From contig NZ_JAAGVY010000029.1 of the NCBI RefSeq assembly GCF_010686655.1, positions 1 to 62,973 of the forward strand: DNA of 62,973 bases. Reading direction: 5' to 3'. The stretch comes from Cryomorpha ignava. GTDB taxonomy: Bacteria; Bacteroidota; Bacteroidia; Flavobacteriales_D; Cryomorphaceae. Made by a program: the position numbers and the translations under genes. The notes under the pieces are model-generated. The model was given only the letters and a program-made list of their open reading frames with translations. It searched no databases and had not been told where the DNA came from. This document shows, one piece after another, positions 18,060 through 28,561 of this stretch (the first letter of the stretch is position 1; the number at the start of each line of letters is the position of its first letter).

Positions 18060-21035
18060 TTAAAAAGTAAAGTTAAAACCTATTGCATAGGTTGAAGTGA
18101 CGGGGAAAACACCGAGATCGATTCCTGAACTAAGCACATCGCCGCTGTTTATCTCGGGAGAGTAGCCGGTGTATTCTGAAAGTGTAAACACATTTGTGCC
18201 CCGCAAATATACTGAAGCACGATACACCTTAATGGCTTCCATCCATTGTTTTGGAAATTCGTAAGCAAGTGTAAGCGTGCGCAATCTGAAGTAAGAACCA
18301 TCCTGGATGAAATATTCCGAAGGCTGATAGTTAAGACCTCCTGCTGTGGGTCGTGGCTCTGTGTTGCTAGTTCCAGGTCCCCGCCAGTAATCGGCCACCT
18401 GGGCTTCGTAATTGTTCTGGTTGGGACGCACCGCATTTTTACCATTGTATATTTCATTGCCAGATTGTCCGTAAAAGTCAAATCCAAGTGAAATGCCTTT
18501 ATAGCCTACATTCAAATTAAAACCATAAATAAAATCTGGGATGTATGAGCCGATGATGGTTTTGTCGGCATCGGTAATAACTCCATCTCCGTTTACATCC
18601 ACAAATTTTAAGTCGCCCACCTGCTGTCCGTCCTGCGAGGGTGAGGAAGCGAGTTCGTCTTCGGTTTGAAATACACCATCGACCTTAAAGCCGTAAAACG
18701 CTCCGATCGGACCGCCTACTGTAGTATAGGTTACCAACTCGCCGTTGCCCAGTGCACCGGAGGCAATGAAAGAATTATTACCCGTAAGGCGCCCCATCTT
18801 GAGCACTTCATTCTTTATTGTGGCAAAATTACCACCTATTTGGTAGCTGATTCCGTTTTGGAGATCATCACGCCAAAGAGCCTGAAATTCCAAACCGGAA
18901 TTGCGTACTTCGGCTGCATTTCGAGTAGTGGTGGTGAATGCACCATTTCCGAGATGTCCGGGAGACAATAATCCCACTAAAATATCTTTTGTGGTTTTCA
19001 CATAGTAGTCTACTTCTCCAGTCAGCCGGTCATCGAGGAAACCGAAATCAAAGCCAATATTCAATTGTTCGGTAGTTTCCCAGCGCAGGTCAGGATTGCC
19101 TAACACTCCGTAACTCGAACCTGTGGCAATGGCTTCATCATTACCCAATACGCCATTCTCTCCGTTATTAACAAGGGTGTACTGCCTATCCCACGGAATT
19201 TTTTCATTGCCTACGGTACCGTAACTTCCGCGAAGTTTTAAGTTGGTCAGCCAGTTGCTAGTGCCTCGCATAAATCCTTCGTTTGTAATATTCCAACCCA
19301 AGGCGACTGAACCAAAATTGGCGTAAAGGTTATTGATTCCGAATTTTGAAGAACCATCTCTGCGGTAATTTACTGTAAAGAGATATCGATTATCAAAACT
19401 GTAATTTAACCGGAAAAGGTACGATGAAATACTTGTGGTTTCTGCACCGTTGGAGGCTGTCAAAAAGGTATTGTCGCCGGCTCCGATATACCAAAGATCC
19501 GGGTTTTCGTCGATCAGGTTTTGAGTAGACGCTCCGAGAGATTCACTGTGATTGCGCTGAGAGGTAATTCCCGCAAGAGCATCAAATCGGTGTCTTTTAA
19601 TTTGCTTTCGATAGGTGAGGGTATTTTCCCAAAGCCAATTCAAACGTTGAAAACGATTTTTATTGAGATCGCTCGTTATATTTGACTGAAGTGGAGCAAC
19701 GAAGAATACAGGTGTGAAAGAAGTAGATTCCGTATATTCCACTTCGTATCCGACGCTTGAGCGGAAAGTAAAGTCTTTAAGAAAATCAAACTCTGCAAAA
19801 AGATTACCGAGACTTACTAGGGAGTTGGTTTCTGAGTTGGTGTATTCAATTGTTGCCAGAGGATTTCCACCGCCCCGCACTTCTGCAAAACTCCCATCGG
19901 GATTGTAAGGCACGTCGCTTGGCCATGCCCAATAAGCATTCGCAAATACATTTGGTGCACCATTACTTCGAGAAGGAGAGGCAACGAGATTCACTCCGGT
20001 GCGGATATTGTCTGTAATGTAAAATGTATTGTTCAGTTTGATTGATACCCGCTCGTATTTTGATTTTTCGATGATCCCTTCTTGATTAAAGTAGCTGACG
20101 CCAAAGTAATAATCGTTGCGCTCTGAGGCACCGGATAAGGAGAAATTATAAGATTGCACGGGTGCTGATTTGCGGAAAATAAGATCTTGCCAGTCGGTAT
20201 TGGGTACCCGCGCAATGTTGTTGAAAGAGCCAGGGTAGATAACATTGTACACTTCTGCAAATTCCTGACCTGATAACAGATCAATCTTTTTGGGGAGTAC
20301 CTGGATACCGTATTCTGCATCAAATTGCAAACGCGGTTTGCCGTCGGCAGTGCTTGAACCACGTTTTGTGGTTACCACGATCACTCCATTTGCGCCGCGT
20401 GAGCCATATAGTGCCGTTGCCGAGGCATCTTTCAGTACTGTCAGTGATTCAATGTCACTTGAAGACAGAAAATTAATATCATTTGTAAAAACTCCGTCTA
20501 CTACATACAGCACGGACGCATTATTAAATGTACCTACACCGCGGAGGCGCACGACAGGACTTGATCCCGGCGCACCAGATGAAGCCCCGACTTGCAATCC
20601 GGCAACTTTTCCCTGAAGGGATTGCATTGCGTTTGAGGAGGGAACTTTGGTAATTTCTTCAGCCTTTACCATTGTTATCGCTCCGGTAAGATCGCTTTTG
20701 CGTTGGGTACCATAAGCGGTCACCACTATTTCGTCCAGATTCTTGGTGTCTACAGCCAAGCTGATATCAATGGTCGTACGTCCGCCAATTGCCACTTTTT
20801 GAGGGATATAACCAATATATGAGAAGGTGAGCGAATCATCAGCAGCCTTGGTTGCAAGGCTATATTGGCCATTGATATCGGCGCTTACTCCATTTTTGGA
20901 ATTATTGGCATATATAGTAACACCGGGCAGGGTCTCATTCGTTGCGATGTCTCTTACCGATCCTGTGATGGTAATTTGGCTGTAGCCAAATGTGAGCATC
21001 ATGCAAAATGTCAACGTAGTAAAGATTCTGGTCAT
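18060..21035 (-). CDS. SusC/RagA-family TonB-dependent glycan importer
   Basis: The 991-residue protein begins with a signal peptide (MTRIFTTLTFCMMLTFGYSQ), followed by a carboxypeptidase-regulatory-like domain (about 22-100; ITGSVRDIATNETLPGVTIY), the TonB plug (about 110-225; DLTGAITMVKAEEI, LQGKVAGLQVGASSGAPGSS, VLKDASATALYGSRGANGV) and a 22-strand barrel ending in an aromatic C-terminus (AIGFNFTF). It would import oligosaccharides across the outer membrane with TonB energy. It is the first gene of the minus-strand locus. No dedicated regulator (SusR, HTCS, ECF sigma/anti-sigma) is encoded nearby in the window. Confidence 0.96.
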   Translation of the reverse strand: MTRIFTTLTFCMMLTFGYSQITITGSVRDIATNETLPGVTIYANNSKNGVSADINGQYSLATKAADDSLTFSYIGYIPQKVAIGGRTTIDISLAVDTKNLDEIVVTAYGTQRKSDLTGAITMVKAEEITKVPSSNAMQSLQGKVAGLQVGASSGAPGSSPVVRLRGVGTFNNASVLYVVDGVFTNDINFLSSSDIESLTVLKDASATALYGSRGANGVIVVTTKRGSSTADGKPRLQFDAEYGIQVLPKKIDLLSGQEFAEVYNVIYPGSFNNIARVPNTDWQDLIFRKSAPVQSYNFSLSGASERNDYYFGVSYFNQEGIIEKSKYERVSIKLNNTFYITDNIRTGVNLVASPSRSNGAPNVFANAYWAWPSDVPYNPDGSFAEVRGGGNPLATIEYTNSETNSLVSLGNLFAEFDFLKDFTFRSSVGYEVEYTESTSFTPVFFVAPLQSNITSDLNKNRFQRLNWLWENTLTYRKQIKRHRFDALAGITSQRNHSESLGASTQNLIDENPDLWYIGAGDNTFLTASNGAETTSISSYLFRLNYSFDNRYLFTVNYRRDGSSKFGINNLYANFGSVALGWNITNEGFMRGTSNWLTNLKLRGSYGTVGNEKIPWDRQYTLVNNGENGVLGNDEAIATGSSYGVLGNPDLRWETTEQLNIGFDFGFLDDRLTGEVDYYVKTTKDILVGLLSPGHLGNGAFTTTTRNAAEVRNSGLEFQALWRDDLQNGISYQIGGNFATIKNEVLKMGRLTGNNSFIASGALGNGELVTYTTVGGPIGAFYGFKVDGVFQTEDELASSPSQDGQQVGDLKFVDVNGDGVITDADKTIIGSYIPDFIYGFNLNVGYKGISLGFDFYGQSGNEIYNGKNAVRPNQNNYEAQVADYWRGPGTSNTEPRPTAGGLNYQPSEYFIQDGSYFRLRTLTLAYEFPKQWMEAIKVYRASVYLRGTNVFTLSEYTGYSPEINSGDVLSSGIDLGVFPVTSTYAIGFNFTF

Positions 21036-21434
21036 ATGTTAGATTTAAGGGAGCATCGAAATGAATTTTTAAAAGTCTAAGGTAGGTCCTTTAGTTATTT
21101 TAACATCAATATTACGTATTATTAAATTTGTAATTCAGAAAAAATCGAATAAATCATATTGATGCGTGCAAAAGATTTAAACAGCTTTTTTTTCGCAGAA
21201 AATGAAACCACTTTTTTAAACCTTGATGAAGTAATCAGTCATGCATTATCTTTGGTTTACATGTTGATAGCTCTACCAATTCTGAATGAATCAAAACAAG
21301 TTTTTAAGCCTTCAGATGGTATGATTTAAATTTCTCCTGTAATGTCAAGCATTTTGAAATTCATCATACTACTTTTTGCTTAGAACGAAGGTGCGTAGCA
21401 AACGTCAAACGAACAAATCAGTGCAACGATTCTT
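21036..21434. other. 399-bp gap upstream of the SusC gene
   Basis: AT-rich region that should contain the promoter of the utilisation locus. I could not identify an exact TAnnTTTG box on the minus strand. No gene seen. Confidence 0.4.
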
Positions 21435-22499
21435 TTATTTTGTAAGCTCAGTTGTCGCTTTCTTCGTCACCAAAAAATAGCCGATAAAAATGGCCATAAG
21501 CAAAAGCATTCCGTTAAATTGGTGCAGCACTGCCCATGTTACCGGAATGTTGGTCGTGCTCAATAAAACAGTGAGAATACCAAGAATAATTTGAACCAAA
21601 ACCAAAATGAATGGCACAATGGCAAACCGGGCAAGAGGCAGTGACTTTGCAGTATTTCTTGCTTTCCACCACCAAACTACAAGAAGGATAGCGAGCACAT
21701 ACGCCAAACCGCGGTGAATCCATTGCACATTTATGCGTGAGCTCGAAATAGCATACCACCAGGGATCATCACCGATAAAAATAGTGGGGAAGAATTGACC
21801 GTTTACACCCGGCCAGGTATTTGCCGCTAGTGCTGCATGAAGCCCTGCCATAAATGCTCCGTAGAAAAGTTGAATACCCAGAACTACGAGCACAATTAGT
21901 GTATATCGACGAAATTTTGGTGCGTACGTTTTCTGGTTTTCGTTAAAAAGGAGCGTCATTGCAAACCACAAGGTGTAGCAGAGCAAAACCATAGCCGAAA
22001 TAAAATGGGCTGCCAGATTATAGTGAACTACACTTACTCGATCGCCTTTCAATCCGCTGGCCACCATAATCCAACCTACAAGACCTTGCAGGGCGCCGAG
22101 CAGAAACAAGATAATCATCGGCCTTGTCATCTCCCTGGTAAACCATTTTTTAACCAGAAAAAAGGCGAAAGGAATTAGAAAAACAATGCCTAAAAAGCGC
22201 GCCCAAACCCGATGAAACCACTCCCAGAAAAAGATATTTTTAAATTCAGAGAGAGTGAAATCCGAATTGAGTATCTGGTATTGCGGAGTAAGTTGATACT
22301 TGTGAAAAGCAACCAACCAGTCATCTTGATTGAGCGGAGGAATCGTTCCCATTATGGGAGCCCATTCAGTAATAGAAAGCCCGGAACCTGTAAGGCGGGT
22401 AATTCCTCCCAGTAAAACCTGAATCATAATCATAAAAACACCAACCAAAAGCCAGATGGCAATGATGCGTTTTTGTCTATCTTCTATACTGCGAATCAT
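21435..22499 (-). CDS. ctaA: Heme A synthase (COX15/CtaA)
   Basis: The product (354 residues from the Met at 22499) is a COX15/CtaA protein that oxidises heme O to heme A for cytochrome oxidase in the inner membrane. Typical features are helix 1 followed by GGITRLTGSGLSITEWAPIMGTIPP, FWEWFHRVWARFLGI, GWIMVASGLKGDRVSVVHYNLAAHFISA, WIHRGLAYVLA and TWAVLHQFNGMLL, each containing conserved His residues for heme. Eight helices fit the type found in proteobacteria and Bacteroidota. An in-frame start at 22541 would add 14 residues with no family match. No other oxidase assembly gene is adjacent in the window. Confidence 0.93.
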   Translation of the reverse strand: MIRSIEDRQKRIIAIWLLVGVFMIMIQVLLGGITRLTGSGLSITEWAPIMGTIPPLNQDDWLVAFHKYQLTPQYQILNSDFTLSEFKNIFFWEWFHRVWARFLGIVFLIPFAFFLVKKWFTREMTRPMIILFLLGALQGLVGWIMVASGLKGDRVSVVHYNLAAHFISAMVLLCYTLWFAMTLLFNENQKTYAPKFRRYTLIVLVVLGIQLFYGAFMAGLHAALAANTWPGVNGQFFPTIFIGDDPWWYAISSSRINVQWIHRGLAYVLAILLVVWWWKARNTAKSLPLARFAIVPFILVLVQIILGILTVLLSTTNIPVTWAVLHQFNGMLLLMAIFIGYFLVTKKATTELTK

Positions 22500-23085
22500 C
22501 GGCCGCAAATTTAGGACAAAAGGGGGTATGGGTGAAATCAATTTAATGGATTTACTCTATTTTGTGTTTTTTTTTCAACTGGTAAAAATCCCATTGAGAA
22601 AATCTTTATCGTTTGTGAAATACAACAATTGCTCGCGGTTTTAGTTCTGGTATGAGGTACCTAAAATAGGTGCGCGCTCAGTTGGTCAAAAGGGCGTGCC
22701 ACGTAAGTATCTTAGCTGGTGTGGGATACAAAACCTTGTCGGTATCTCTTGGAAATTTCTTAGCACCGCCGTTAACATTCCCGCACTTAGATATCTACGC
22801 ACCCGCGGCCATATTACGGAATTTAAAACGTTATCTTCTCTATATCAGCCGCGGCTCTGTCGACTAAACTCGTCGCTGCACGATTCAGGTAAAATGATCA
22901 GATTGTTATAGCCTCAATACGTAAATTTATGAATGCCAAAACCACGAAATATCCAAATATATTGGAATTTAGCGCATTGCTCGCAAGAAGCGCAGCAAGT
23001 AAACCTTTCTGGTCGGCTATAAATTATATTGAGTGAAATTTACTTCGACGTTTTTTGAATGATCAATCCGTTCAAAAAGAGCCTA
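22500..23085. other. 586-bp intergenic region without a recognised gene
   Basis: The stretch from about 22660 to 22910 has a higher GC content than its surroundings and short open frames on the plus strand (for example 22696-22911), but none resembles a known protein or shows a clear start signal. It may be a remnant or an untranslated repeat. The rest is AT-rich. Confidence 0.4.
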
Positions 23086-24393
23086 TTAAAACACCGAACT
23101 CATCAACTTCCCACTAAGCCTCTGCAATTCCAGCTCTCTACTTTTGGCTGCAAACTGCGCCTCTAAAAAACGCGATTGGGCATTTACGGCATTTAATTGA
23201 ATAACCCGAAAATCAACATTGGTGAGTGTGCCAATTTCGTATTGTTTAGAAGCAATTTTTAAAGCTAAATCGGCAGCTTCTACACTTTCTTTTTCGAGCT
23301 GAACCTGCTCCAGACGAGAGATCCACCGTAGGTAGGCTACACGTACAGATGCCTCAACCTCATTTTGCAAATCGGAGCTACGGTAATTTTCTGATTCGGC
23401 TTCTATACTCAGGTTTTCGGCGCGAATGCGTTCCTGACCTCCCGAATAGAGATTAAACCGAATACGCAAACCGAAATTTGGTCCAAACTGTCGGCTGGAA
23501 GATAGAAAACCAACTTCGTTTTCCTGTTTGTTGTAAGCGTAATTGCCAAAAAGTTCTACTTCTGGAAATAGCAAACCCCGGGCAATCTTTGCATCACTCA
23601 GCGCTATGAGTTCCAAAAGCTGTTGCTGGTTTAATTCGGCATTATTTGCACGCGACTCTTCCATTAAGTTTACCAGATTAAAATCGCCTGTCAACTCGAT
23701 GGTATCAGTAGGGGTAATGGCCGAAGTGAGTTCTCTATTAATGATACGGTTTAACTCAATTTCCAATTCTCTAATTTGTGCTTTTTGGTTTAGAACCAAT
23801 GAGCTGTCAGTGTTTCTGTCAACGAGAGCTTGCTGTACATCCAGACCGTTAGAAGAACCCACATCAAAGGCACGGTCTTCAAACTCGTATCTGGTTTGCG
23901 ATACGCGGAGTGATGTACGGAACGACTCGAGTAATTTTTTCTCTTGCGCTAGGCGGTAATACGTTTGAGCCACATCAAATGCGGTTTGCTCAATGTAAAA
24001 ACGCACGTCTTCTTTGCTCAAAAGCTCCAGCTTTTCTAACTGCTCTTTGCGTGCAAACATGGCCAGGCCGTCAAAGACCACCCAGTTTACGCCAATATTT
24101 CCCGAAAGGGAAGTGCTCGTTGCATTGGTCGCACTTTGTCCTTCTCCATTAAAAAACTGTTGGTTTGAATTGCCCTGGCTTACCCGGTACTCGCCAGTTA
24201 AATCTACATCGGGAAGCATACCTGCATTTCCGGCGGTATTGCTGTTTACGGCCTGACGCTGATTATTCTTGAAAATCTGTATATTGTAATTTTGTTCAAG
24301 CGCCGTATTAACCAAATCCTGAAGGCTCATTTCCGACTGCGAAAAGGCCATATTTGCGGAAGCGAAGGAAAAGAAAAGAACCAGATATTTCAT
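23086..24393 (-). CDS. TolC-family outer-membrane efflux protein
   Basis: The protein (435 residues from the Met at 24393) has a signal peptide (MKYLVLFFSFASANMAFSQ) and two repeats of the TolC helical/beta pattern: LQDLVNTALEQNYNIQIFKNN and VGVNWVVFDGLAMFARKEQLEK in the first half; LLFPEVELFGNYAYN, RIRFNLYSGGQERIRAENL and VDFRVIQLNAVNAQSRFLEAQF in the second. It forms the outer-membrane channel for the RND pump upstream. Mets at 24438 and 24417 would overlap the pump gene; 24393 was chosen because the signal peptide follows directly, 10 bp after the pump stop. Confidence 0.9.
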   Translation of the reverse strand: MKYLVLFFSFASANMAFSQSEMSLQDLVNTALEQNYNIQIFKNNQRQAVNSNTAGNAGMLPDVDLTGEYRVSQGNSNQQFFNGEGQSATNATSTSLSGNIGVNWVVFDGLAMFARKEQLEKLELLSKEDVRFYIEQTAFDVAQTYYRLAQEKKLLESFRTSLRVSQTRYEFEDRAFDVGSSNGLDVQQALVDRNTDSSLVLNQKAQIRELEIELNRIINRELTSAITPTDTIELTGDFNLVNLMEESRANNAELNQQQLLELIALSDAKIARGLLFPEVELFGNYAYNKQENEVGFLSSSRQFGPNFGLRIRFNLYSGGQERIRAENLSIEAESENYRSSDLQNEVEASVRVAYLRWISRLEQVQLEKESVEAADLALKIASKQYEIGTLTNVDFRVIQLNAVNAQSRFLEAQFAAKSRELELQRLSGKLMSSVF

Positions 24394-24403
24394 ATAATTT
24401 GGT

Positions 24404-27400
24404 TTAAAATTCTTCATTGCTTTCGGGTTTTTCTTCAACCAATTCTTTCTTGTTGGCGTTGGTAATGAACGTGTAAAGTACCGGGATTACGTAAAGTGTA
24501 AGGATGAGCGAGAATGCCAAACCACCAATAATTGCAACACCCATTGGGATACGACTCGTTGATGCGCCGCCTATCGCAAGAGCTATAGGAAGAGCGCCGA
24601 GGATGGTAGCCAAACTCGTCATAAGAATAGGGCGAAAGCGCTGTGCAGCTGCATCAACAGCTGCTTCTCTGATGCCAAGGCCTTGCTTACGGCGTTGATT
24701 GGCAAACTCTACAATCAGAATTCCATTTTTTGTAACGATACCTACCAGTACAATCATCCCTATCTGACTGAAAATATTGAGTGTGTGTCCAAATAGCCAC
24801 AATGCCAGAATGGCTCCCCCGAGGGCGAGTGGCACGGTAAGCATGATAGTAAGCGGATCTCTAAAGCTTTCAAACTGAGCTGCGAGTGTGAGGTAAACAA
24901 GTACGAGCGCGAGAGCAAATGCGAAAATCAAATTTCCCGAGCTTTCGCTAAATTCTTTTGAAACACCGCCCAAACTTGTGCTAAACGATTCGTCGAGCAC
25001 TTCGTCGGCGACCTTTTGCATGGCGTTTATTCCTTCTCCAATTGTTACACCTTCAGTGGGCGCTCCCGAAAAGGTTGCTGAAACAAAGCGGTTGTAGCGG
25101 TAGAGCTGAGGTGAGCTACTCTCAAAGCTTACTTTTACCAAATTATCAAGTTGAACAGGTTCACCTGCTTGATTTCTAACGGTTACTTTCGTTAAATCGG
25201 ACGGTTCATCGCGCGCTGTTCTGGTAGCCTGACCTATTACGTAATACTGTTTTCCGTTTTTGATGAAATAATCAAATCGCTGACCGCTAAACATCAATTG
25301 GAGGGTTTGCGCAATATCCTGCACATTTACGCCCATTTCGCGTGCTTTATTGCGGTCTATTTCTACCTGAAGTTCGGGTTTGTTAAACTTTAAGTCGAGG
25401 TCTACTACATCAAAGGCACCACTTGCACGGGCCTTTTCCATAAATTCAGGAATAATCTCCTTGATTTTTTCAATGTCAGTAGCTTGAACGACAAACTGCA
25501 CGGGAAGCTGCCCAAAACCTCCGCCAACTGAGATGGTTTGCTCTTGCGTAACAAACGTGCGGGCAAAATTGTAATCTTTTACTTTTGCGGCTACGGAGTT
25601 GGCTAGTTCCATTTGCGATTTTTCGCGTTTATCCGAGTCCACAAGTCTAACACTTACAAATCCCGAATTTATAGAATTTGAAGAGCCAAAACCAGGAGAT
25701 GTTACCGAAATTATAGATTTCCGTTGCGCCATGGTATCTACTATTGCCAGCATTTGAAGCACGTAGTCATCCATCATTTCGTAAGAAGTACCTTCTGGTG
25801 CTGATGCAAATACACGAAAACGCCCTTTATCCTCAAGTGGAGCCAGCTCTGACGGCAAAAGGCTTCCCAAGCCAAAAATTAATCCAACGCTTAGCGCCAG
25901 AATGACGAAAGCGATCCAGCGGCGATTCATAAACTTATCAAGCGAGCTACGGTAATTTTCACCCAGCCTTTTTAGCCAGTTTCCAATCTTTGCTCCCAGA
26001 TTACTTTTGGGTTCAGATTTTTTTAGCAATCGCGAACTCATCATGGGCGTGAGGCTAAGACTAATAAACGATGAGATGACAACACTTCCGGCTACTACCA
26101 CACCAAATTCGCGAAAGAGTCGACCCGTTACACCTTGCAGAAATATAACAGGTAAAAACACGGCAACAAGCGTAATGGTGGTAGCAACGATAGCAAAGAA
26201 AATCTCTCGCGACCCTGCGAAAGCGGCCTGCACACGATTCTGACCACGCTCTACTCGTGCGTAAATGTTTTCCATTACTACAATGGCATCGTCAACTACG
26301 AGGCCTGTAGCCAATACTATTCCCAGCAGGGTAAGAATATTGATAGAGAAACCCGCAACGTACATTACGAAAAACGAACCGATAAGTGAAATGGGAATGG
26401 TAACAACGGGGATGAGCGTGGTGCGCCAGTTTCTTAAAAAGAAGAAAATAACGATTACAACGAGTCCGAAAGCGATAAATACCGTGTTTTCGACTTCACT
26501 AATTGCCCGGCGAATGGATTGGGTATTGTCCATGGCAACTCCCAGTTGAATATCTTCCGGAAGGTCTTTTTTAATTTGCTCAACACGTTTGTAAACTTCA
26601 TCTACAATTTCGATATAGTTTGCGCCCGGCTGGGGCTGAATGGCAATTCCAATCATAGGGATACTGCCGTTTCCGCGTAGTAGGGTGCGCTCATTTTGCG
26701 GTGCCAGCATAGCAGTACCAACATCCTTGAGGCGAATAAGTACCCCATCGCGGTTGGCAATAATGAGGTTGTCAAATTCTTCTTGCGTACTTAGGCGGCC
26801 AAAAGTGCGAATGGTAAGTTCTGTGCGGTAACCTTCTATGCGTCCTGAAGGCAATTCAACGTTTTGCGAAAGCAGGGCATCACGCACATCAAGCGGAGTA
26901 AGCTTATAAGCCGAAAGTTTATTGGGGTCCAATTCTAGCCGCATGGAATAGCGCTTGTCGCCCCAAATATTGATCTCACTTACACCTTTTACCGTTTGTA
27001 GCTGCTCCTTAAAAATATTGAGTCCGATGTCGGATAATTCTAGCAGATCGCGCTTTTCACTTTGAACGGTGAGGGCAAAAATGGTTTGCGAGTCGGCATC
27101 AGATTTTTGAACAATAGGCGGGTCGGCATCGGGAGGCAGGTTCCGGATGGCTTGCGACACTTTATCGCGGATATCATTTGCCGCGTTGTCCATATCCGTC
27201 CCAAGATCAAACTCAATTTTAATGGTACTTCGCCCATCGGCACTGATGGAGCTCATGGTTTTGATACCATTTACACTATTGATTTCTTCTTCGAGTGGCT
27301 CTGTAATTTGCGTTTCCATTATGTCGGCACTCGACCCAGTGTAGTTTGTAGTAACCGTTACAATAGGCGGATCGACACTGGGATATTCGCGTACACCCAG

Positions 27401-27493
27401 TTCGTTAAAACCAATGGCACCGAAAATGAGGATTACAATGGCGAAAACAGTTGCTAGCACCGGCCGCTGAACACTTAGTGACGAAAGATTCAT
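24404..27493 (-). CDS. RND multidrug efflux permease (AcrB/HAE-1 family)
   Basis: The 1029-residue inner-membrane transporter has the AcrB layout: helix 1 (residues 12-30), GVREYPSVDPPIVTVTTNY, a first periplasmic domain, LLGIVLATGLVVDDAIVVMEN with the proton-relay Asp pair near 400, a second periplasmic domain, and IFSQIGMIVLVGIVTKNGIL in helix 10 with the conserved Lys. The C-terminus RIPMGVAIIGGLAFSLILTLYVIPVLY is typical. It expels drugs or other small compounds with proton energy, together with the adaptor (3 bp upstream) and TolC (10 bp downstream). Confidence 0.96.
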   Translation of the reverse strand: MNLSSLSVQRPVLATVFAIVILIFGAIGFNELGVREYPSVDPPIVTVTTNYTGSSADIMETQITEPLEEEINSVNGIKTMSSISADGRSTIKIEFDLGTDMDNAANDIRDKVSQAIRNLPPDADPPIVQKSDADSQTIFALTVQSEKRDLLELSDIGLNIFKEQLQTVKGVSEINIWGDKRYSMRLELDPNKLSAYKLTPLDVRDALLSQNVELPSGRIEGYRTELTIRTFGRLSTQEEFDNLIIANRDGVLIRLKDVGTAMLAPQNERTLLRGNGSIPMIGIAIQPQPGANYIEIVDEVYKRVEQIKKDLPEDIQLGVAMDNTQSIRRAISEVENTVFIAFGLVVIVIFFFLRNWRTTLIPVVTIPISLIGSFFVMYVAGFSINILTLLGIVLATGLVVDDAIVVMENIYARVERGQNRVQAAFAGSREIFFAIVATTITLVAVFLPVIFLQGVTGRLFREFGVVVAGSVVISSFISLSLTPMMSSRLLKKSEPKSNLGAKIGNWLKRLGENYRSSLDKFMNRRWIAFVILALSVGLIFGLGSLLPSELAPLEDKGRFRVFASAPEGTSYEMMDDYVLQMLAIVDTMAQRKSIISVTSPGFGSSNSINSGFVSVRLVDSDKREKSQMELANSVAAKVKDYNFARTFVTQEQTISVGGGFGQLPVQFVVQATDIEKIKEIIPEFMEKARASGAFDVVDLDLKFNKPELQVEIDRNKAREMGVNVQDIAQTLQLMFSGQRFDYFIKNGKQYYVIGQATRTARDEPSDLTKVTVRNQAGEPVQLDNLVKVSFESSSPQLYRYNRFVSATFSGAPTEGVTIGEGINAMQKVADEVLDESFSTSLGGVSKEFSESSGNLIFAFALALVLVYLTLAAQFESFRDPLTIMLTVPLALGGAILALWLFGHTLNIFSQIGMIVLVGIVTKNGILIVEFANQRRKQGLGIREAAVDAAAQRFRPILMTSLATILGALPIALAIGGASTSRIPMGVAIIGGLAFSLILTLYVIPVLYTFITNANKKELVEEKPESNEEF

Positions 27494-27496
27494 AGG

Positions 27497-28561
27497 TTAT
27501 TGTTCCAAAGATTCAAGTGTGAGTTCATTTCCGGCTTTAATAGCCATGCCGTTGCGCACTTGCAATAATCCCGAGATCATGACAGTATCATTCGCCGAAA
27601 GGCCTTCAATAATTTGAATGGTAGAAGTTTTGCGAATGCCCGGCACCACCTGTACTTCTTTTGCCTTTCCATTTTCAAATTTATATACCATCTGGTTATT
27701 TAGTTTTGGTACAATGGCATCAGTCGGAATCATCAACCCGTTGGGAATACTGTCAAGCGAAATAGAGATGTCGGTAAAGGCACCGGGTATTAGCAAGCCT
27801 TTTTCATTGGGCACTCTAGCTCTTACCCTTAGCGCTCTGGTTGATTCATTTATAGCAGGTTCTGCAGCATATACGGTCCCTGTAAATGTATTTCGATTTC
27901 CGGAAATTGTGAAGCTTACGTTTTGTCCTACAGCAATATCAGCAGCGTATTTTTCGGGCACACTAAATTCGAGTTTCAAGGGGTGGAGCTTAACGAGTTG
28001 AGCCACCGGTGCGCCTGCCGAAAGGTAGGCACCTACACTCACGCTGCGCAGGCCAATAGTGCCAGAAAACGGTGCGCGAATAGTGGAGTAATCCAGTTTT
28101 ACATCTATTTCTTCCTTGCTCGCTTTTATGGTCGCTACTCTCAACTTGGCATCATCTATAGCGGCTGCACTTACACCTTGTATATCGACCAGGCTCTGCT
28201 TGCGTTCCAGGTCTTTTTCGGCTGTAGCCAATTCAGCTTTAAGCTGATTTTGTTGCGAAAGCCACTCGCGCGAATCGAGCCGAACCAATACCTGGCCTTT
28301 GTCTACTTTCTGCCCTTCATCAAAGAAAATTTCAATGACTTTGCCCGATGCCTGTGCGCTAAGCATGGCCGATTCGGCGGGCATCAAACTTCCCGAAAGG
28401 CTTATTTCGCTTGATACGCCGGTGGGTTTTACCACCACGTAGTCGGCTTCCATCACATCCCCGCCACGGCGGTCGTTCTGAGTTGCATCGGCATTGTCGC
28501 AAGCCGAAAAAACAATGGCGAAAAGGCTTATAGCCAATATATTTATTATTCTAATCTTCAC
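27497..28561 (-). CDS. RND periplasmic adaptor protein (HlyD/AcrA family), lipoprotein
   Basis: This 354-residue membrane-fusion protein has a lipoprotein signal (IVFSACDNAD), a biotinyl-lipoyl-like half motif (AQASGKVIEIFFDEGQKVDKGQVLVRLD), a helical hairpin, the second half motif (IRAPFSGTIGLRSVSVGAYLSAG) and beta-barrel and membrane-proximal domains. It links the RND permease to TolC. The start overlaps the end of the MarR gene by 11 bp. Confidence 0.94.
   Translation of the reverse strand: MKIRIINILAISLFAIVFSACDNADATQNDRRGGDVMEADYVVVKPTGVSSEISLSGSLMPAESAMLSAQASGKVIEIFFDEGQKVDKGQVLVRLDSREWLSQQNQLKAELATAEKDLERKQSLVDIQGVSAAAIDDAKLRVATIKASKEEIDVKLDYSTIRAPFSGTIGLRSVSVGAYLSAGAPVAQLVKLHPLKLEFSVPEKYAADIAVGQNVSFTISGNRNTFTGTVYAAEPAINESTRALRVRARVPNEKGLLIPGAFTDISISLDSIPNGLMIPTDAIVPKLNNQMVYKFENGKAKEVQVVPGIRKTSTIQIIEGLSANDTVMISGLLQVRNGMAIKAGNELTLESLEQ

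Noticed and set aside
22670-22911. Overlapping short open frames in the gap after ctaA
   Set aside because: Two frames overlap, none resembles a protein family and none has a convincing start; treated as intergenic.
26007-26549. Open frames on the strand opposite the RND permease
   Set aside because: They are shadows of a clear 1029-residue AcrB-type gene and show no independent features.
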